Shown piece after piece: positions 45,493 through 55,320 of a DNA stretch of 64,000 nt. Each line of letters starts with the position of its first letter. Positions within the stretch are counted from its first letter, which is position 1. The translations under genes and the position numbers were made by a program. The stretch comes from Veillonella rodentium. Its GTDB lineage: Bacteria; Bacillota; Negativicutes; Veillonellales; Veillonellaceae. The stretch lies in the NCBI RefSeq assembly GCF_900187285.1, contig NZ_LT906470.1, forward strand, positions 557,501 to 621,500, written 5' to 3'. The notes below the pieces were generated by a model. That model was not told the origin of the DNA. It ran no database searches and saw only the letters and a list, made by a program, of their open reading frames with translations.

Positions 45493-46773
45493 ATGTTAGA
45501 TTTAAAATTTGTTCGTGAACATCTCGATTTGGTGCAACAAAATTTGGACAATCGCCATACGAAGGGCGATTTAGAAACCTTTGTATCCGCTTATGATGAA
45601 CGTCGTCAATTGATTGGTAAGGTGGAGGAATTAAAGGCTCTACGTAATTCCGTAACAGAGGAAATCAGTCAATTGAAACGCAATAAAGAAAATGCTGATG
45701 ATAAAATCGCCGAAATGAAAAAGGTAGGCGATGATATTGCGGAACTCGATAACCGTATTCGCGAGGTGGAAACCAGCTTACGTGATGCTGCCTTGATGTT
45801 GCCGAATATGTGTGATGAGTCCGTTCCTGTCGGTGCCGATGAGGATGAAAATGTAGAGCAGCGTAAATGGGGCGAACCGCGTCAATTCGATTTTGACGTA
45901 CAGGCTCATTGGGATTTAGGTGAAAACCTCGATATTCTTGATTTCAATCGCGCCGGCAAGATGAGCGGTGCTCGTTTTACCGTGTATAAAGGTTTGGGGG
46001 CCCGCTTAGAGCGCGCGCTTATCAACTTTATGGTCGACCTTCACGTAGATAAGCACGGTTATACGGAAATGATGACACCGTATATGGTGACGCGCGAAAC
46101 GTTGACCGGAACGGGTCAGCTGCCTAAATTCGCGGAAGATATGTACCATGTAGAGGATACGGAATATTTCTTGATTCCTACGTCAGAGGTAACACTGACG
46201 AATTATCATGGCGGCGAGATTCTGAATGAAGATGAGTTGCCGAAATATTATACCGCTTTCACTGCATGTTTCCGCGCCGAAGCCGGTTCTGCCGGTCGCG
46301 ATACGCGGGGGCTTATCCGTCAGCATCAGTTCAATAAGGTGGAAATGGTGAAGTTGGCGAAACCTGAGGATTCTTTTAAGGAACTGGAAACATTGACGGA
46401 TAATGCCGAAGAAGTGTTGCGCTTGTTGGAATTACCGTTCCGCGTTATCACCCTTTGTACGGGTGACATCGGATTCGGTTCCGCTAAGACCTATGATGTT
46501 GAAGTATGGATGCCTGCACAAGGTAAGTATAGAGAAATCTCTTCCTGCTCCAATATGACCGATTTCCAAGCTCGTCGTGCGAATATCAAGTTCCGTCGCG
46601 GACCTAAAGGAAAACCTGAATTCGTTCACACCTTGAACGGATCCGGACTTGCTGTAGGCCGTACGGTGGCCGCCATTTTGGAAAATTATCAACAGGCGGA
46701 CGGTTCCGTTGTAATTCCTAAGGTTCTTGTTCCGTATATGGGCGGCGTTGAAGTGATTGCGCCGGTGAAGTAA
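45493..46773 (+). CDS. serS: Seryl-tRNA synthetase
   Basis: This 426-residue class II synthetase has the N-terminal two-helix coiled coil that grips the tRNA long arm (near 28-105, [28 protein letters not shown]). It then has the catalytic domain with [34 protein letters not shown], motif 2 [21 protein letters not shown], and motif 3 [17 protein letters not shown]. It also charges tRNA-Sec where present. The start at 45493 follows AAAGAGG. Confidence 0.96.
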   Translation: MLDLKFVREHLDLVQQNLDNRHTKGDLETFVSAYDERRQLIGKVEELKALRNSVTEEISQLKRNKENADDKIAEMKKVGDDIAELDNRIREVETSLRDAALMLPNMCDESVPVGADEDENVEQRKWGEPRQFDFDVQAHWDLGENLDILDFNRAGKMSGARFTVYKGLGARLERALINFMVDLHVDKHGYTEMMTPYMVTRETLTGTGQLPKFAEDMYHVEDTEYFLIPTSEVTLTNYHGGEILNEDELPKYYTAFTACFRAEAGSAGRDTRGLIRQHQFNKVEMVKLAKPEDSFKELETLTDNAEEVLRLLELPFRVITLCTGDIGFGSAKTYDVEVWMPAQGKYREISSCSNMTDFQARRANIKFRRGPKGKPEFVHTLNGSGLAVGRTVAAILENYQQADGSVVIPKVLVPYMGGVEVIAPVK

Positions 46774-46785
46774 GAGGGGGCTCCT

Positions 46786-47430
46786 ATGAAGTTTTTTATT
46801 GATACCGCGGAATTTGATGAAATTAAAGAGGCTTATGCTTTCGGATTTATCGATGGGGTAACTACCAATCCATCCCTTATCGTGAAAGCTAAACGCGATT
46901 TGAAACAAGTTATTTCCGAGATTGCGAATCTCGTGGATGGACCTGTCAGCGCGGAGGTTATCGCTTCTGATGCGGAAGGCATGGTCGCTGAAGCTCATGA
47001 ACTGGTGAAGTTAGGTTCTAACGTAGTCATTAAAATTCCGATGACGCCGGAAGGGCTTAAGGCCGTTTCTGTGTTAAGTAAAGAAGACATCAAAACAAAC
47101 GTGACTTTGATTTTTTCCGCTAATCAAGCGCTGTTGGCGGCACGTGCCGGTGCTTCTTATGTGAGTCCGTTCGTAGGACGTATCGACGATATCAGTATGG
47201 AAGGGCTTACATTAATTCAGGATATTGCTGATATTTTCGCTATCCATGACATTCCGACGGAAATTATCGCTGCCAGTGTGAGAACTCCACTGCATATCAT
47301 TCAATGTGCAAAGGCCGGTGCCCATATTGCGACGGTTCCGTTTAAAGTACTTTTACAGGCCATGAAACATCCGTTGACGGATGCAGGTCTTGAAAAGTTT
47401 ATGGCTGATTGGAAACAAGCTAATCAATAA
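46786..47430 (+). CDS. Short transaldolase / fructose-6-phosphate aldolase
   Basis: This 214-residue single-domain TIM barrel belongs to the short transaldolase subfamily: [25 protein letters not shown], the Schiff-base lysine in NVVIKIPMT near 84, and [14 protein letters not shown]. It should transfer a dihydroxyacetone unit in the pentose phosphate pathway, or cleave fructose 6-phosphate. Transaldolase and FSA activity cannot be separated by eye. It is 12 bp after serS and 64 bp before glpX. A GAGGGGG site precedes the ATG. Confidence 0.9.
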   Translation: MKFFIDTAEFDEIKEAYAFGFIDGVTTNPSLIVKAKRDLKQVISEIANLVDGPVSAEVIASDAEGMVAEAHELVKLGSNVVIKIPMTPEGLKAVSVLSKEDIKTNVTLIFSANQALLAARAGASYVSPFVGRIDDISMEGLTLIQDIADIFAIHDIPTEIIAASVRTPLHIIQCAKAGAHIATVPFKVLLQAMKHPLTDAGLEKFMADWKQANQ

Positions 47431-47494
47431 GACAGTATATAACTCATACAAGTGAGCTACATTATTAAATACAGGACTTATAAGGAGGCCCATT

Positions 47495-48457
47495 ATGGAT
47501 CGTACATTATCGTTGGAATTTGCTCGTGTCGTTGAGGCTGCGGCTTTGCGCAGCGGTCGTTTATTAGGACGCGGACAAAAGGATGAGGCCGATGGTCTTG
47601 CGGTAGATGCGATGCGTCAAGCATTTGATTCCGTACGCATTTCCGGTACCGTAGTTATCGGTGAAGGTGAAATTGATGAAGCACCTATGCTTTATATCGG
47701 TGAACATGTAGGTGCGGGCGGACCGGAAGTCGATATCGCGGTGGATCCTATCGAAGGAACGAATCTTATTGCAAAAGGGCAGAACGGGGCGATTGCAGTT
47801 ATGGCTATCGCTGAAAAGGGCGGTCTGTTGCACGCACCGGATATGTATATGGAAAAATTGTGCGTCGGTCCTCGCGGGGCAGGTGCTATCGATATTACAA
47901 AATCCTTGACGGAAAACATTAAAAACGTGGCTGCCAAGATGGACCGTAATGTAGATGAAATCACATTGGTTATGCTTGATCGCGAGCGTCATCAGGGATT
48001 GATGAAAGAAGCTCGTGATCTAGGTGCACGTATCATGCTTATCACCGACGGAGATGTAAACCCTGCAATGGAATGTTGTATTGAAGGCTCCGGGGTACAC
48101 ATGGTTGTCGGTACAGGCGGCGCTCCTGAAGGCGTATTGGCCGCTGCAGCATTGAAATGCGTAGGTGGCGATATGCAGGCTCGTTTGAAACCGGAAACGG
48201 ATGAAGAAATTCGTCGTTGTCATGAAATGGGCATTACCGATGTCAATCAGGTCCTTACCCTGGATGATTTAGTTCGTACCGATGATGTTATTTTTGCGGC
48301 AACAGCCATTACACGCGGTAACTTGTTGAATCCGATTCAATACTTCCCGGGCGGTGCGCGTACTCATACTATCGTGATGCGCTCTAAAACAGGTACTGTA
48401 CGATTCCTCGACACGGTTCATATGGATCAGAAATTAAAATCGTTGAAAGCAAAATAA
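47495..48457 (+). CDS. glpX: Fructose-1,6-bisphosphatase class II
   Basis: This 320-residue lithium-sensitive-fold phosphatase has SLEFARVVEAAALRSGRLLGRGQKDEAD, the metal-binding GEGEIDEAPMLYIGE near 56, and VDPIEGTNL near 86. The motifs GTGGAPEGVLAAAALKCVGG and the C-terminal substrate region are also present. It runs the last gluconeogenic control step, needed when cells live on lactate or other organic acids. AAGGAGG precedes the ATG. Confidence 0.95.
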   Translation: MDRTLSLEFARVVEAAALRSGRLLGRGQKDEADGLAVDAMRQAFDSVRISGTVVIGEGEIDEAPMLYIGEHVGAGGPEVDIAVDPIEGTNLIAKGQNGAIAVMAIAEKGGLLHAPDMYMEKLCVGPRGAGAIDITKSLTENIKNVAAKMDRNVDEITLVMLDRERHQGLMKEARDLGARIMLITDGDVNPAMECCIEGSGVHMVVGTGGAPEGVLAAAALKCVGGDMQARLKPETDEEIRRCHEMGITDVNQVLTLDDLVRTDDVIFAATAITRGNLLNPIQYFPGGARTHTIVMRSKTGTVRFLDTVHMDQKLKSLKAK

Positions 48458-48519
48458 ATTTATATGACTGTTTCATTGATCTTCTCGTCATTGAATTGCG
48501 GTTGTTATAGTTTTGAAGA

Positions 48520-48546
48520 GGCTCCTCATCAAGAGGAGCCTTTTTT
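48520..48546 (+). terminator. intrinsic terminator after glpX
   Basis: An 8-bp perfect stem GGCTCCTC/GAGGAGCC (48520-48527 with 48533-48540) with six Ts. Confidence 0.9.
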
Positions 48547-48568
48547 CGCTGTAAATTTAATCGGTCTC

Positions 48569-48613
48569 TTGATGAGAGATAGAAAAAAATAGTATAATAA
48601 CATTTAGTATAAT
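48569..48613 (+). promoter_or_regulatory. murA promoter with duplicated -10 box
   Basis: TTGATG (48569-48574), 18 bases, TATAAT (48593-48598). A 15-base unit (AGTATAATAACATTT) is repeated in tandem at 48591 and 48606, with a partial third copy at 48621, so a second TATAAT stands at 48608-48613. Confidence 0.55.
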
Positions 48614-48694
48614 AACATTTAGTATGTGACGTTATAAATACAAAATCTTGTAGGTGATGCAAGATTATTGATATAAAGTGTAGGAGGAATTCTG

Positions 48695-49960
48695 TTGGAA
48701 AAGCTAATTATTCAAGGTGGCAATCGATTGGAAGGCCGTGTGCGTGTCAGTAGTGCAAAAAATGCGGTATTACCTATTATTGCCGGCACATTACTAGCGT
48801 CTACACCTAGTAAATTACTTGAAATTCCAAATTTGGAGGATGTTGGAACTATATGCCAAGTTATCGAGTCTTTAGGGGTTAAGATTACCAGAAATAAAGA
48901 AGATAATGAAATCATCTTTGACGCTTCTACACTCACTGCAACCGAAGCACCGTACGAATTAGTCCGCAAGATGCGCGCATCCTTTCTCGTGATGGGACCT
49001 TTGTTGGCCCGTAAGGGGGAAGCTAAAATTTCTATGCCCGGCGGCTGCGCTATCGGGGCACGTCCTATCGATCTTCATTTGAAAGCATTCGAGGCTCTCG
49101 GTGCAAAAATTGATATTACCGAAGAGTATGTACATGCATATGCGCCGGAAGGATTGAAAGGGACTCAGATTTATCTGGATTTTCCAAGCGTAGGTGCTAC
49201 GGAAAACGTCATCATGGCTGCATCTATGGCGCAGGGAAAGACCGTTATTGAAAATGCTGCCGAGGAGCCCGAAATTGTTGATTTGGCGACATTCTTAAAT
49301 GCAATGGGCGCTAATATCCGCGGCGCCGGCACCAATGTGATTCGTATCGAAGGGGTACCTGAGTTGCACGGTGCTACACATACGGTCATCCCTGATCGTA
49401 TTGAAGCGGGAACATACTTGATTGCGGCGGCTATGGCCGGAGGGGATGTATTTGTAGAAAATGCGCTGCCGGAACATTTAAAACCGGTGGTGGCTAAACT
49501 GAAAGAGGCCGGCGTTACCGTAGAGGAAGATATTGATGGCATTCGTGTCATCAGTACCGGCAAAGACATTAAAGCGGTAGATATTAAAACGTTGCCGTAT
49601 CCGGGATTTCCGACGGATATGCAGGCTCAGTTTATGGCTTTGACAACGATTGCAGAAGGATCGAGCACCGTTACGGAAACGGTATTTGAAAACCGCTTCA
49701 TGCATGTTGCCGAACTTCGTAAGATGGGGGCTCATATCGATATCGATAATCGGCAGGCTATCGTAGAGGGCATGCCGCGTTTACATGGTGCTGTCGTGAA
49801 TGCAACGGACTTACGTGCGGGGGCTGCCCTTGTATGTGCCGCATTGACGGCTGAAGGAACGACGGAAATCGGTCGTCTTCATCACATCGATCGCGGCTAT
49901 GATGATTTTGTGGGTAAGTTGAAAAGGTTAGGTGCCGATATTGTTCGGGTTGACGAATAA
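48695..49960 (+). CDS. murA: UDP-N-acetylglucosamine 1-carboxyvinyltransferase
   Basis: MurA transfers enolpyruvate to UDP-GlcNAc, the first committed step of peptidoglycan synthesis and the fosfomycin target. The 421-residue protein has [21 protein letters not shown], the loop [14 protein letters not shown] with the fosfomycin-reactive cysteine C118 kept, [17 protein letters not shown] and [14 protein letters not shown]. The start codon is TTG at 48695 behind AGGAGG. Confidence 0.96.
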   Translation: MEKLIIQGGNRLEGRVRVSSAKNAVLPIIAGTLLASTPSKLLEIPNLEDVGTICQVIESLGVKITRNKEDNEIIFDASTLTATEAPYELVRKMRASFLVMGPLLARKGEAKISMPGGCAIGARPIDLHLKAFEALGAKIDITEEYVHAYAPEGLKGTQIYLDFPSVGATENVIMAASMAQGKTVIENAAEEPEIVDLATFLNAMGANIRGAGTNVIRIEGVPELHGATHTVIPDRIEAGTYLIAAAMAGGDVFVENALPEHLKPVVAKLKEAGVTVEEDIDGIRVISTGKDIKAVDIKTLPYPGFPTDMQAQFMALTTIAEGSSTVTETVFENRFMHVAELRKMGAHIDIDNRQAIVEGMPRLHGAVVNATDLRAGAALVCAALTAEGTTEIGRLHHIDRGYDDFVGKLKRLGADIVRVDE

Positions 49961-51326
49961 GAATAAAGGGCCAAAACAGAATACAAAGAAACGAAGCCGG
50001 CGCTCTAAAGGGCCGGCTTTATATAACGAACAGCAGAATTTAGGTGCGGCCAGGGCGGCGAATACGAAGAGCGATGCGGGCCGTAAGCCGTTACGCAAGA
50101 CAAAGCGAAAATCCGCGAAGCTTTCAAAAGGGGTAACGAAACAGGCGAACCATTTGACCTCGAATATGCGAGATGCCATGGTAAAGGTTACGCAGTTACG
50201 TCGTGCTGAACGCCGTAATCGTGAGGCCGTAGCGATTGCCAAGACAACACCTGCCATGACCTTGAAGCGATTGGTCAGACCGGAACAGGTCGGGGACTGG
50301 ATGAGTCGATTGAATCGGTCTCTGACGTTTGATTTAGGCATCGATTTGGGTACGGCCAATATTCTGATCTATGCGAAGGGGAAGGGACTTGTCTTGGATG
50401 AGCCGGCTTATATCGCACGAGATGACAAGACAGGGGATATTCTCGCCTTGGGAGAAACGGCACGTACTATGGTAGGTCGTACGCCAAAGGGGATTTCCGT
50501 CATTCGTCCCGTGAAAGCGGGGGTCATTGCGGATTATGATATGACAGAATTTATGCTGAAGTATTTTATTCGTTCCGTCGTACCTGCTTCGCGTCTCATG
50601 AAAACGCGCATCATCGTCTGTGTGCCGTCAGGGATTACGCCTGTTGAAAAGCGGGCGATTCTGGAAGCGCTTTTACGGACGGGGGCAAAGAAGACGGTTC
50701 TTATTGAAGAACCACTCGCAGCTGCTATGGGAACGGGCCTCAACGATGCGCAGCAGGTGGGGGCCATGGTGGTAGATGTGGGCGGCGGCACTACGGATAT
50801 TGCCGTATTATGTGATACCGGTGTCGTTGTCAGCGAGTCCTTACGTATCGGCGGAGATTCGTTTAATGATTCTATCATTCGCTATATACGACGTAAAAAA
50901 CGTCTTATTATCGGGCAACTGACGGCGGAAGAGATAAAGGTTGCCGTCGGCACCGTCGATCGTCGTGCCAGAGAGCGCGTTATTGAAGTGCGCGGCCGTG
51001 ATTCCGGATCGGGCCTGCCCAAGATGGTTTCCGTTAATTCTTTGGAAATTCAACGGGCCTTAGAGGCGCAGGTGATGAATATTCTGGAGGCTATCAAAGG
51101 TATTCTCGAAAAGACGCCACCTGAGTTGGTAGCGGCGATTATTGATCACGGGATTATCTTAACCGGTGGCGGAGCCCTCGTTGACGGTCTTGATCGGGTC
51201 ATCACGCGCTCTATAGGTGTTGCATCCTATCTCGTGGAATCACCTCGCTATGCGGTTATCAAGGGGGTTGCCAAGGCCCTTGATGAAATGTCACAACTGC
51301 GTGATACGTTGGATGAATTACAATAA
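49932..51326 (+). CDS. mreB: MreB-type actin homologue with basic N-terminal extension
   Basis: The MreB core begins around residue 124 ([27 protein letters not shown]), has the phosphate loops [14 protein letters not shown] and [13 protein letters not shown], and is about 340 residues long. MreB organises cell-wall synthesis at the membrane. In the same open frame upstream lie about 123 lysine/arginine-rich residues, starting with GTG at 49932 inside murA. ATGs at 50166, 50178 and 50301 are alternative starts, the last giving a normal-length MreB. A terminator-like hairpin at 49994-50019 lies in the extension, so the true start is unsettled. Confidence 0.85.
   Translation: MPILFGLTNKNKGPKQNTKKRSRRSKGPALYNEQQNLGAARAANTKSDAGRKPLRKTKRKSAKLSKGVTKQANHLTSNMRDAMVKVTQLRRAERRNREAVAIAKTTPAMTLKRLVRPEQVGDWMSRLNRSLTFDLGIDLGTANILIYAKGKGLVLDEPAYIARDDKTGDILALGETARTMVGRTPKGISVIRPVKAGVIADYDMTEFMLKYFIRSVVPASRLMKTRIIVCVPSGITPVEKRAILEALLRTGAKKTVLIEEPLAAAMGTGLNDAQQVGAMVVDVGGGTTDIAVLCDTGVVVSESLRIGGDSFNDSIIRYIRRKKRLIIGQLTAEEIKVAVGTVDRRARERVIEVRGRDSGSGLPKMVSVNSLEIQRALEAQVMNILEAIKGILEKTPPELVAAIIDHGIILTGGGALVDGLDRVITRSIGVASYLVESPRYAVIKGVAKALDEMSQLRDTLDELQ
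49994..50024 (+). terminator. terminator-like hairpin inside the mreB extension
   Basis: AAGCCGGC (49994-50001) pairs with GCCGGCTT (50012-50019), followed by TATAT. It lies 34 bp after the murA stop. It could partly end murA transcription if mreB starts downstream. Confidence 0.4.
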
Positions 51327-51356
51327 TATACATTTATATTTCATGAATATAAAGTA

Positions 51357-51433
51357 AAATACAAACGAAGTTATTCTTCTGTCGCTAGTCTTGTTGACAT
51401 GTCAAAGAAGTATATAACTTCGTTTTTGTATTT
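51357..51433 (+). terminator. long terminator hairpin after mreB
   Basis: An 18-bp arm (51357-51374) pairs with 51414-51433 with two unpaired Ts, around a 39-base loop. The loop contains a perfect 12-bp palindrome TTGACATGTCAA (51394-51405). Confidence 0.7.
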
Positions 51434-51454
51434 TTGAAATATATCATGTATACT
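51426..51454 (+). promoter_or_regulatory. candidate promoter for the AMIN/NAGPA-like gene
   Basis: TTGTAT (51426-51431), 17 bases, TATACT (51449-51454). It overlaps the end of the terminator hairpin. Confidence 0.5.
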
Positions 51455-51523
51455 ATAGTAAAAGTATATTGTACAAAATTTATATAAAGGCAAGTCTTAT
51501 AGATTGTCTTATTGAGGACATAT

Positions 51524-52867
51524 ATGAAACGATATATCTATCTAACCGCAGCGTTGCTTGGGGCTATGGGATTGCTGGTTCCATCGGCTGAGGCGGGAAA
51601 TCTTACGGCACTACGCGTATCCAATCATGACGGCACAAGTCGAGTTGTGTTTGATTTGTCGGAAATGCCTGTTTCTTGGACGAGCTCCTATAATGAAGCT
51701 GATCGGTCTCTTACGTTGAACTTAGGTGGCACAAAGAATGGTTTGACATCTCCGGTGGCGCAAAACTCCAGTAAAACCGGTGTGCTTAAAGGTGTGGGCT
51801 TACAAAATATGAACGGTTCTTTACAGGTAACACTGACTGCGAACCGAGATGTACAGCACCATGCTTTTACATTGAAAAATCCGACTCGTATCATAGTCGA
51901 TTTGTTCTCGAATTATTCACAACAGACTACAAAGGATATTAATAAATCCATCAAGTACAGCAAAATCAGCAATACTGTAGGCGAAGGAAAAATTCAGGCC
52001 TTTGCGTTGACTGTCGATAACACATCGCCGATGGTGTCATCTCATGTACCTGAAGGAAAAGCACTTTCCAGCATACAGCAGAAACATACGGCGGCTATCG
52101 GTGCAAAAGTCAAGGGGCGTAGTTTTGAGCAACCTTATACCGTTGCCTCTAATGGTGCCGTTGATCTGGAACGGATAGGCAATCGCGGAACTTTGCGGTA
52201 TACCCCTAACCGAGGTTATTTTATAGAGGAAAAACGACCTTCCTTACAGGCGAAAGCGGGAAAACAAAGTTTTACAATTACGTCTGTGAATACCCCTCGT
52301 AAGGAAAATGCGTTGACCTTATACACTCCGTCGTATGGCAGCTCCACAAAGACCAATGATTTCGGTTATGAGGTGACCGTGTCGAACGGAAAGGTTGTGA
52401 GTCATCGAAAGGGAAATTCTCCAATCGGTGTAAACCAATATGTATTGTCGGGGCATGGCGAGTCTAGAGACGCTCTGCGCAAGTTAAAGGTAGGAACGCC
52501 GGTTACAATTCAAAATCGACAGGATTTGGCTCAGGTCAGTACCGCAGGCGGTGCTGACGTTCAGGGCGGTACACTGGTAATGAAAAATGGCCGTTATGTA
52601 GGTGCCGATACGTCAAATAATGAAGCCCGCAGCTTTATAGGTACCACGAAGGATCATGATTTGGTCGTGCTGACTGTAGATAAGGCGGGTATCAATTCCG
52701 TCGGGGTCACCGAAAAAGAGGGGGCGGCGTTGCTTTCGAAGATGGGGGCCACGGATGGTTTTGAATTATCAAATCAGGGGAGCGTAGATGTTCTCGTGAA
52801 TGACGCCTATGTACACAAGGCATCATCTGCACCTTCGACATACGAAGATATAATTATTATTAAATGA
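51524..52867 (+). CDS. Exported AMIN-domain protein with NAGPA-like C-terminus
   Basis: This 447-residue protein has a signal peptide (residues 1-25, cleavage after AEA). An AMIN-like domain follows (near 26-115, LTALRVSNHDGTSRVVFDLSE...). From about 245 there is a phosphodiester glycosidase (NAGPA-type) region: NALTLYTPSYGSSTKTNDFGYEV, GNSPIGVNQYVLSGHG, GGTLVMKNGRY and SFIGTTKDHDLVVLTVD. The usual glycine-rich catalytic end, of the type NLDGGGS, is replaced by GFELSNQGS, so catalysis is doubtful. AMIN domains localise proteins to peptidoglycan, so a wall-associated role is likely. The start at 51524 follows TTGAGGAC. Confidence 0.78.
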   Translation: MKRYIYLTAALLGAMGLLVPSAEAGNLTALRVSNHDGTSRVVFDLSEMPVSWTSSYNEADRSLTLNLGGTKNGLTSPVAQNSSKTGVLKGVGLQNMNGSLQVTLTANRDVQHHAFTLKNPTRIIVDLFSNYSQQTTKDINKSIKYSKISNTVGEGKIQAFALTVDNTSPMVSSHVPEGKALSSIQQKHTAAIGAKVKGRSFEQPYTVASNGAVDLERIGNRGTLRYTPNRGYFIEEKRPSLQAKAGKQSFTITSVNTPRKENALTLYTPSYGSSTKTNDFGYEVTVSNGKVVSHRKGNSPIGVNQYVLSGHGESRDALRKLKVGTPVTIQNRQDLAQVSTAGGADVQGGTLVMKNGRYVGADTSNNEARSFIGTTKDHDLVVLTVDKAGINSVGVTEKEGAALLSKMGATDGFELSNQGSVDVLVNDAYVHKASSAPSTYEDIIIIK

Positions 52868-52887
52868 TATATTGTATGCAATTTTGT

Positions 52888-52916
52888 TTGAAAAAAACGT
52901 TATAATTTAGTATACT
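52888..52916 (+). promoter_or_regulatory. promoter for the 52955 gene
   Basis: TTGAAA (52888-52893), 17 bases, TATACT (52911-52916), with the ATG 38 bases further on. Confidence 0.6.
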
Positions 52917-52954
52917 ATACGTACATAACTAATTTTGTAAAAGGAGGGATCGTT

Positions 52955-53239
52955 ATGAAAAGAGTCATATTAGCCTTAGCAGCGCTAGGCGTATTAGGTG
53001 TTACATCTGTAATGGCGGCCCCTGTATCATACCAAAGTGTATTAACAGGTAAGGTGGCTTCTGTTGTTTCCGTTGGTTCCCCTGTAACTGAAGGGCAAAC
53101 CTTGGTAACCGTAGAAACCTTAGCAGGACCTATGGCGGCTGCTAAATCTACTGTAAATGGTACTGTATCGGCGGTTAATGTTACAGTGGGGGCAGACGTT
53201 TCTCGTGATCAAATCGTTGTCACTGTAGAAAGTAAATAA
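52955..53239 (+). CDS. Exported barrel-sandwich (biotinyl/lipoyl-like) protein
   Basis: This 94-residue protein has a signal peptide (cleavage after VMA, residue 21). A single hybrid-motif domain follows: YQSVLTGKVASVVSVGSPVTEGQTLVTVET, then AAAKSTVNGTVSAVNVTVGADVSRDQIVVTVES. This repeats the half-barrel pattern of biotinyl/lipoyl domains and of HlyD-type adaptors. The modified lysine motif (MKM) is absent; GPMAAAKS stands there, so it is probably a structural or binding module. It lies 13 bp before the S55 gene and is probably co-expressed. AAGGAGGG precedes the ATG. Confidence 0.78.
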   Translation: MKRVILALAALGVLGVTSVMAAPVSYQSVLTGKVASVVSVGSPVTEGQTLVTVETLAGPMAAAKSTVNGTVSAVNVTVGADVSRDQIVVTVESK

Positions 53240-53252
53240 AGGAGAGAAAGGA

Positions 53253-55286
53253 ATGACGTTTTCTCATTCTTGGCGTCGGTATAGAAAAGCGATACTGGCG
53301 CTTTTCTTCTGTACCTCTCTTAACGTAGCACAGGCTGTTGATTTTATGCCTGTCAATGACGTAGAGACGGGCATGGAAGGAATAGCAAAAACTGTAATTG
53401 TAGGGGATACTATTTCTACCTTTGATGTAAAGGTGCTTGGTGTCATGAAGGATAAGGGGCCTTCCGGACATCTTATTCTGGCGAAATTCTCGGGGCCTGT
53501 CATGGAACAGACCGGAGGTATCGCTCATGGCATGAGCGGCAGTCCCGTGTATATAAACGGGAAACTCGTCGGTGCCGTTGCATACGGTTGGGGTTTTGCG
53601 GACGGTACGGTTGGCATGATTACGCCAATCGAGGATATGGTGAAACTTTGGAATATCCCGTATGAGAAAAACCTGTCTAATACCTGGGATGATAAGCAGC
53701 TGATTCCTTTAGGTACACCGTTAATGGCGTATGGTTTTGATGCGGCATCAATGAACTATTTCAAATCCAAGTTACCTCAATATAAGTATGAAACCTATGA
53801 TACGGCCAGCGCCAGCGGTGATGATATAGAAAAACCGTTGGAAGCAGGCGGCTCTGTAGCGGCGTTACTTGTTGACGGAGATCTTAAACTCGGTGCTATC
53901 GGGACCGTAACGTATGTAGATGGCGAAAAGGTTGTCGCGTTCGGACATCCGTTCTTGAAACACGGTTCATCGAACTATTTCATGCATAATGCCAGTATCT
54001 TTACGGTTGTAAAAAGTTATGACTCCGCTTTCAAATTGGGATCCATGGGACGTGAAGTCGGATCTGTTACAGAGGACCGGGGGGCCGGTATCGCCGGCGT
54101 ATCCGGTGTGATTGCACATGGGATTCCGATGCGATTTCATCTGAAAGACACCGATATGGGCCGTGATAAGACGAGCTCCGTTAAGGTAATCGAAGATAGA
54201 GATATGACGCCGACCTTAGCGGCTACATCCTTATATAACATGTTGAATAAAACAGTGGATCGCAGCGGCTCGGGCACTGCGAAAATTACCTATACGATCA
54301 CCCCGAAGGGAAAGGAACATAAGCCGTTTACACGAACGAATATGTTCTATAGTTCCGAATCCATCAGTGAGAAGACGGTTGATGAATTTTATAATGTTAT
54401 TGATGTACTTATGAATAACCGTTTTATCAATTATGAAATTACTGATATTTCTGTAGAGACAGAGGTAACGCAAGATAAGAAAACGGCGAAGCTTGTCGAT
54501 GCATCCGCGTCATCCACAATCGTGTCCCCTGGCGATACCATTGTGGTAGATGTAACATTGGAACCGTTCCGCGGAGAAAAGGTCGTAAAGGAAATTTTCT
54601 TTAAAGTTCCTGACGACCAGGCGATAGGTAAATATACGCTTGAAGTTCGCGGCGGCGGTGAAATTCCATTGCCATATGTTTTGGAAAAACAGAAATATAA
54701 CTTAACGGATGAAATTTTACGTCGTTTGAAAGTTTACAAAGATTTCAATGATCTCTTTGATGAATTGCAAAAGACGGATACAAACAATCAGATTGTTGTG
54801 GAATTCCTGGAAGACGGTATCAGCCTTGTTAATGAAGAGGGTACTAAATCCGTTAAGAAGGCGAAACTTAAAGATGTTGAAACCAATCCTATGCCGGGCG
54901 ATGTGAAGAAAAAGACCTCAAAAGAAGATATCGGCGATGGCAAGGATGATGATAAAAAGATAGAAAAAACGGCTGTCGATACGGACTATATCGTAGAAGG
55001 TGACGGCCAGTTCACCATCCAGGTTATGAAGCCGGCCGATCGAGATAAAGCTTTGGCAAAACGTGCAAAAGAGGTAAAAGCACAGATTAAGATGGAACAT
55101 AAGCTGGACCTTGAGGATGCATCTAAAAAAGGCAAAAATGCGAAGAAAGATGCAAAATCCAATGGTAAAGAGGATGTAAAACCTGATACTAAAAAAGATG
55201 CAAAACCGGATACCCAGAAAGATGATAAATCTGATAGTAACGGCGATGCTCAAAAGGAACATGAAACAACAAATCCGGCTGAATAA
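53253..55286 (+). CDS. SpoIVB-type S55 peptidase-domain protein
   Basis: This 677-residue exported protein has a signal sequence (near 10-28). An S55 domain follows with GIAHGMSGSPVYINGKLVGAVAYGW from residue 89, which contains the expected nucleophile serine, and VVAFGHPFLKHGSSNYF near 228-244. A long central region lies after it, then a lysine/aspartate-rich tail of about 110 residues with KPDTKKDAKPDT repeats. In Bacillus SpoIVB signals across the forespore, but this organism shows no sporulation genes here, so the role must be different. The position before mlaEFD suggests envelope work. Substrate is unknown. Confidence 0.8.
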   Translation: MTFSHSWRRYRKAILALFFCTSLNVAQAVDFMPVNDVETGMEGIAKTVIVGDTISTFDVKVLGVMKDKGPSGHLILAKFSGPVMEQTGGIAHGMSGSPVYINGKLVGAVAYGWGFADGTVGMITPIEDMVKLWNIPYEKNLSNTWDDKQLIPLGTPLMAYGFDAASMNYFKSKLPQYKYETYDTASASGDDIEKPLEAGGSVAALLVDGDLKLGAIGTVTYVDGEKVVAFGHPFLKHGSSNYFMHNASIFTVVKSYDSAFKLGSMGREVGSVTEDRGAGIAGVSGVIAHGIPMRFHLKDTDMGRDKTSSVKVIEDRDMTPTLAATSLYNMLNKTVDRSGSGTAKITYTITPKGKEHKPFTRTNMFYSSESISEKTVDEFYNVIDVLMNNRFINYEITDISVETEVTQDKKTAKLVDASASSTIVSPGDTIVVDVTLEPFRGEKVVKEIFFKVPDDQAIGKYTLEVRGGGEIPLPYVLEKQKYNLTDEILRRLKVYKDFNDLFDELQKTDTNNQIVVEFLEDGISLVNEEGTKSVKKAKLKDVETNPMPGDVKKKTSKEDIGDGKDDDKKIEKTAVDTDYIVEGDGQFTIQVMKPADRDKALAKRAKEVKAQIKMEHKLDLEDASKKGKNAKKDAKSNGKEDVKPDTKKDAKPDTQKDDKSDSNGDAQKEHETTNPAE

Positions 55287-55320
55287 ATAATCGTGACACA
55301 GGGAAAGGGGCTGAATCGGT

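Noticed and set aside
52955-53239. Biotin carboxyl carrier protein
   Set aside because: It has a signal peptide and lacks the MKM lysine motif, so it cannot be a biotinylated cytoplasmic carrier.
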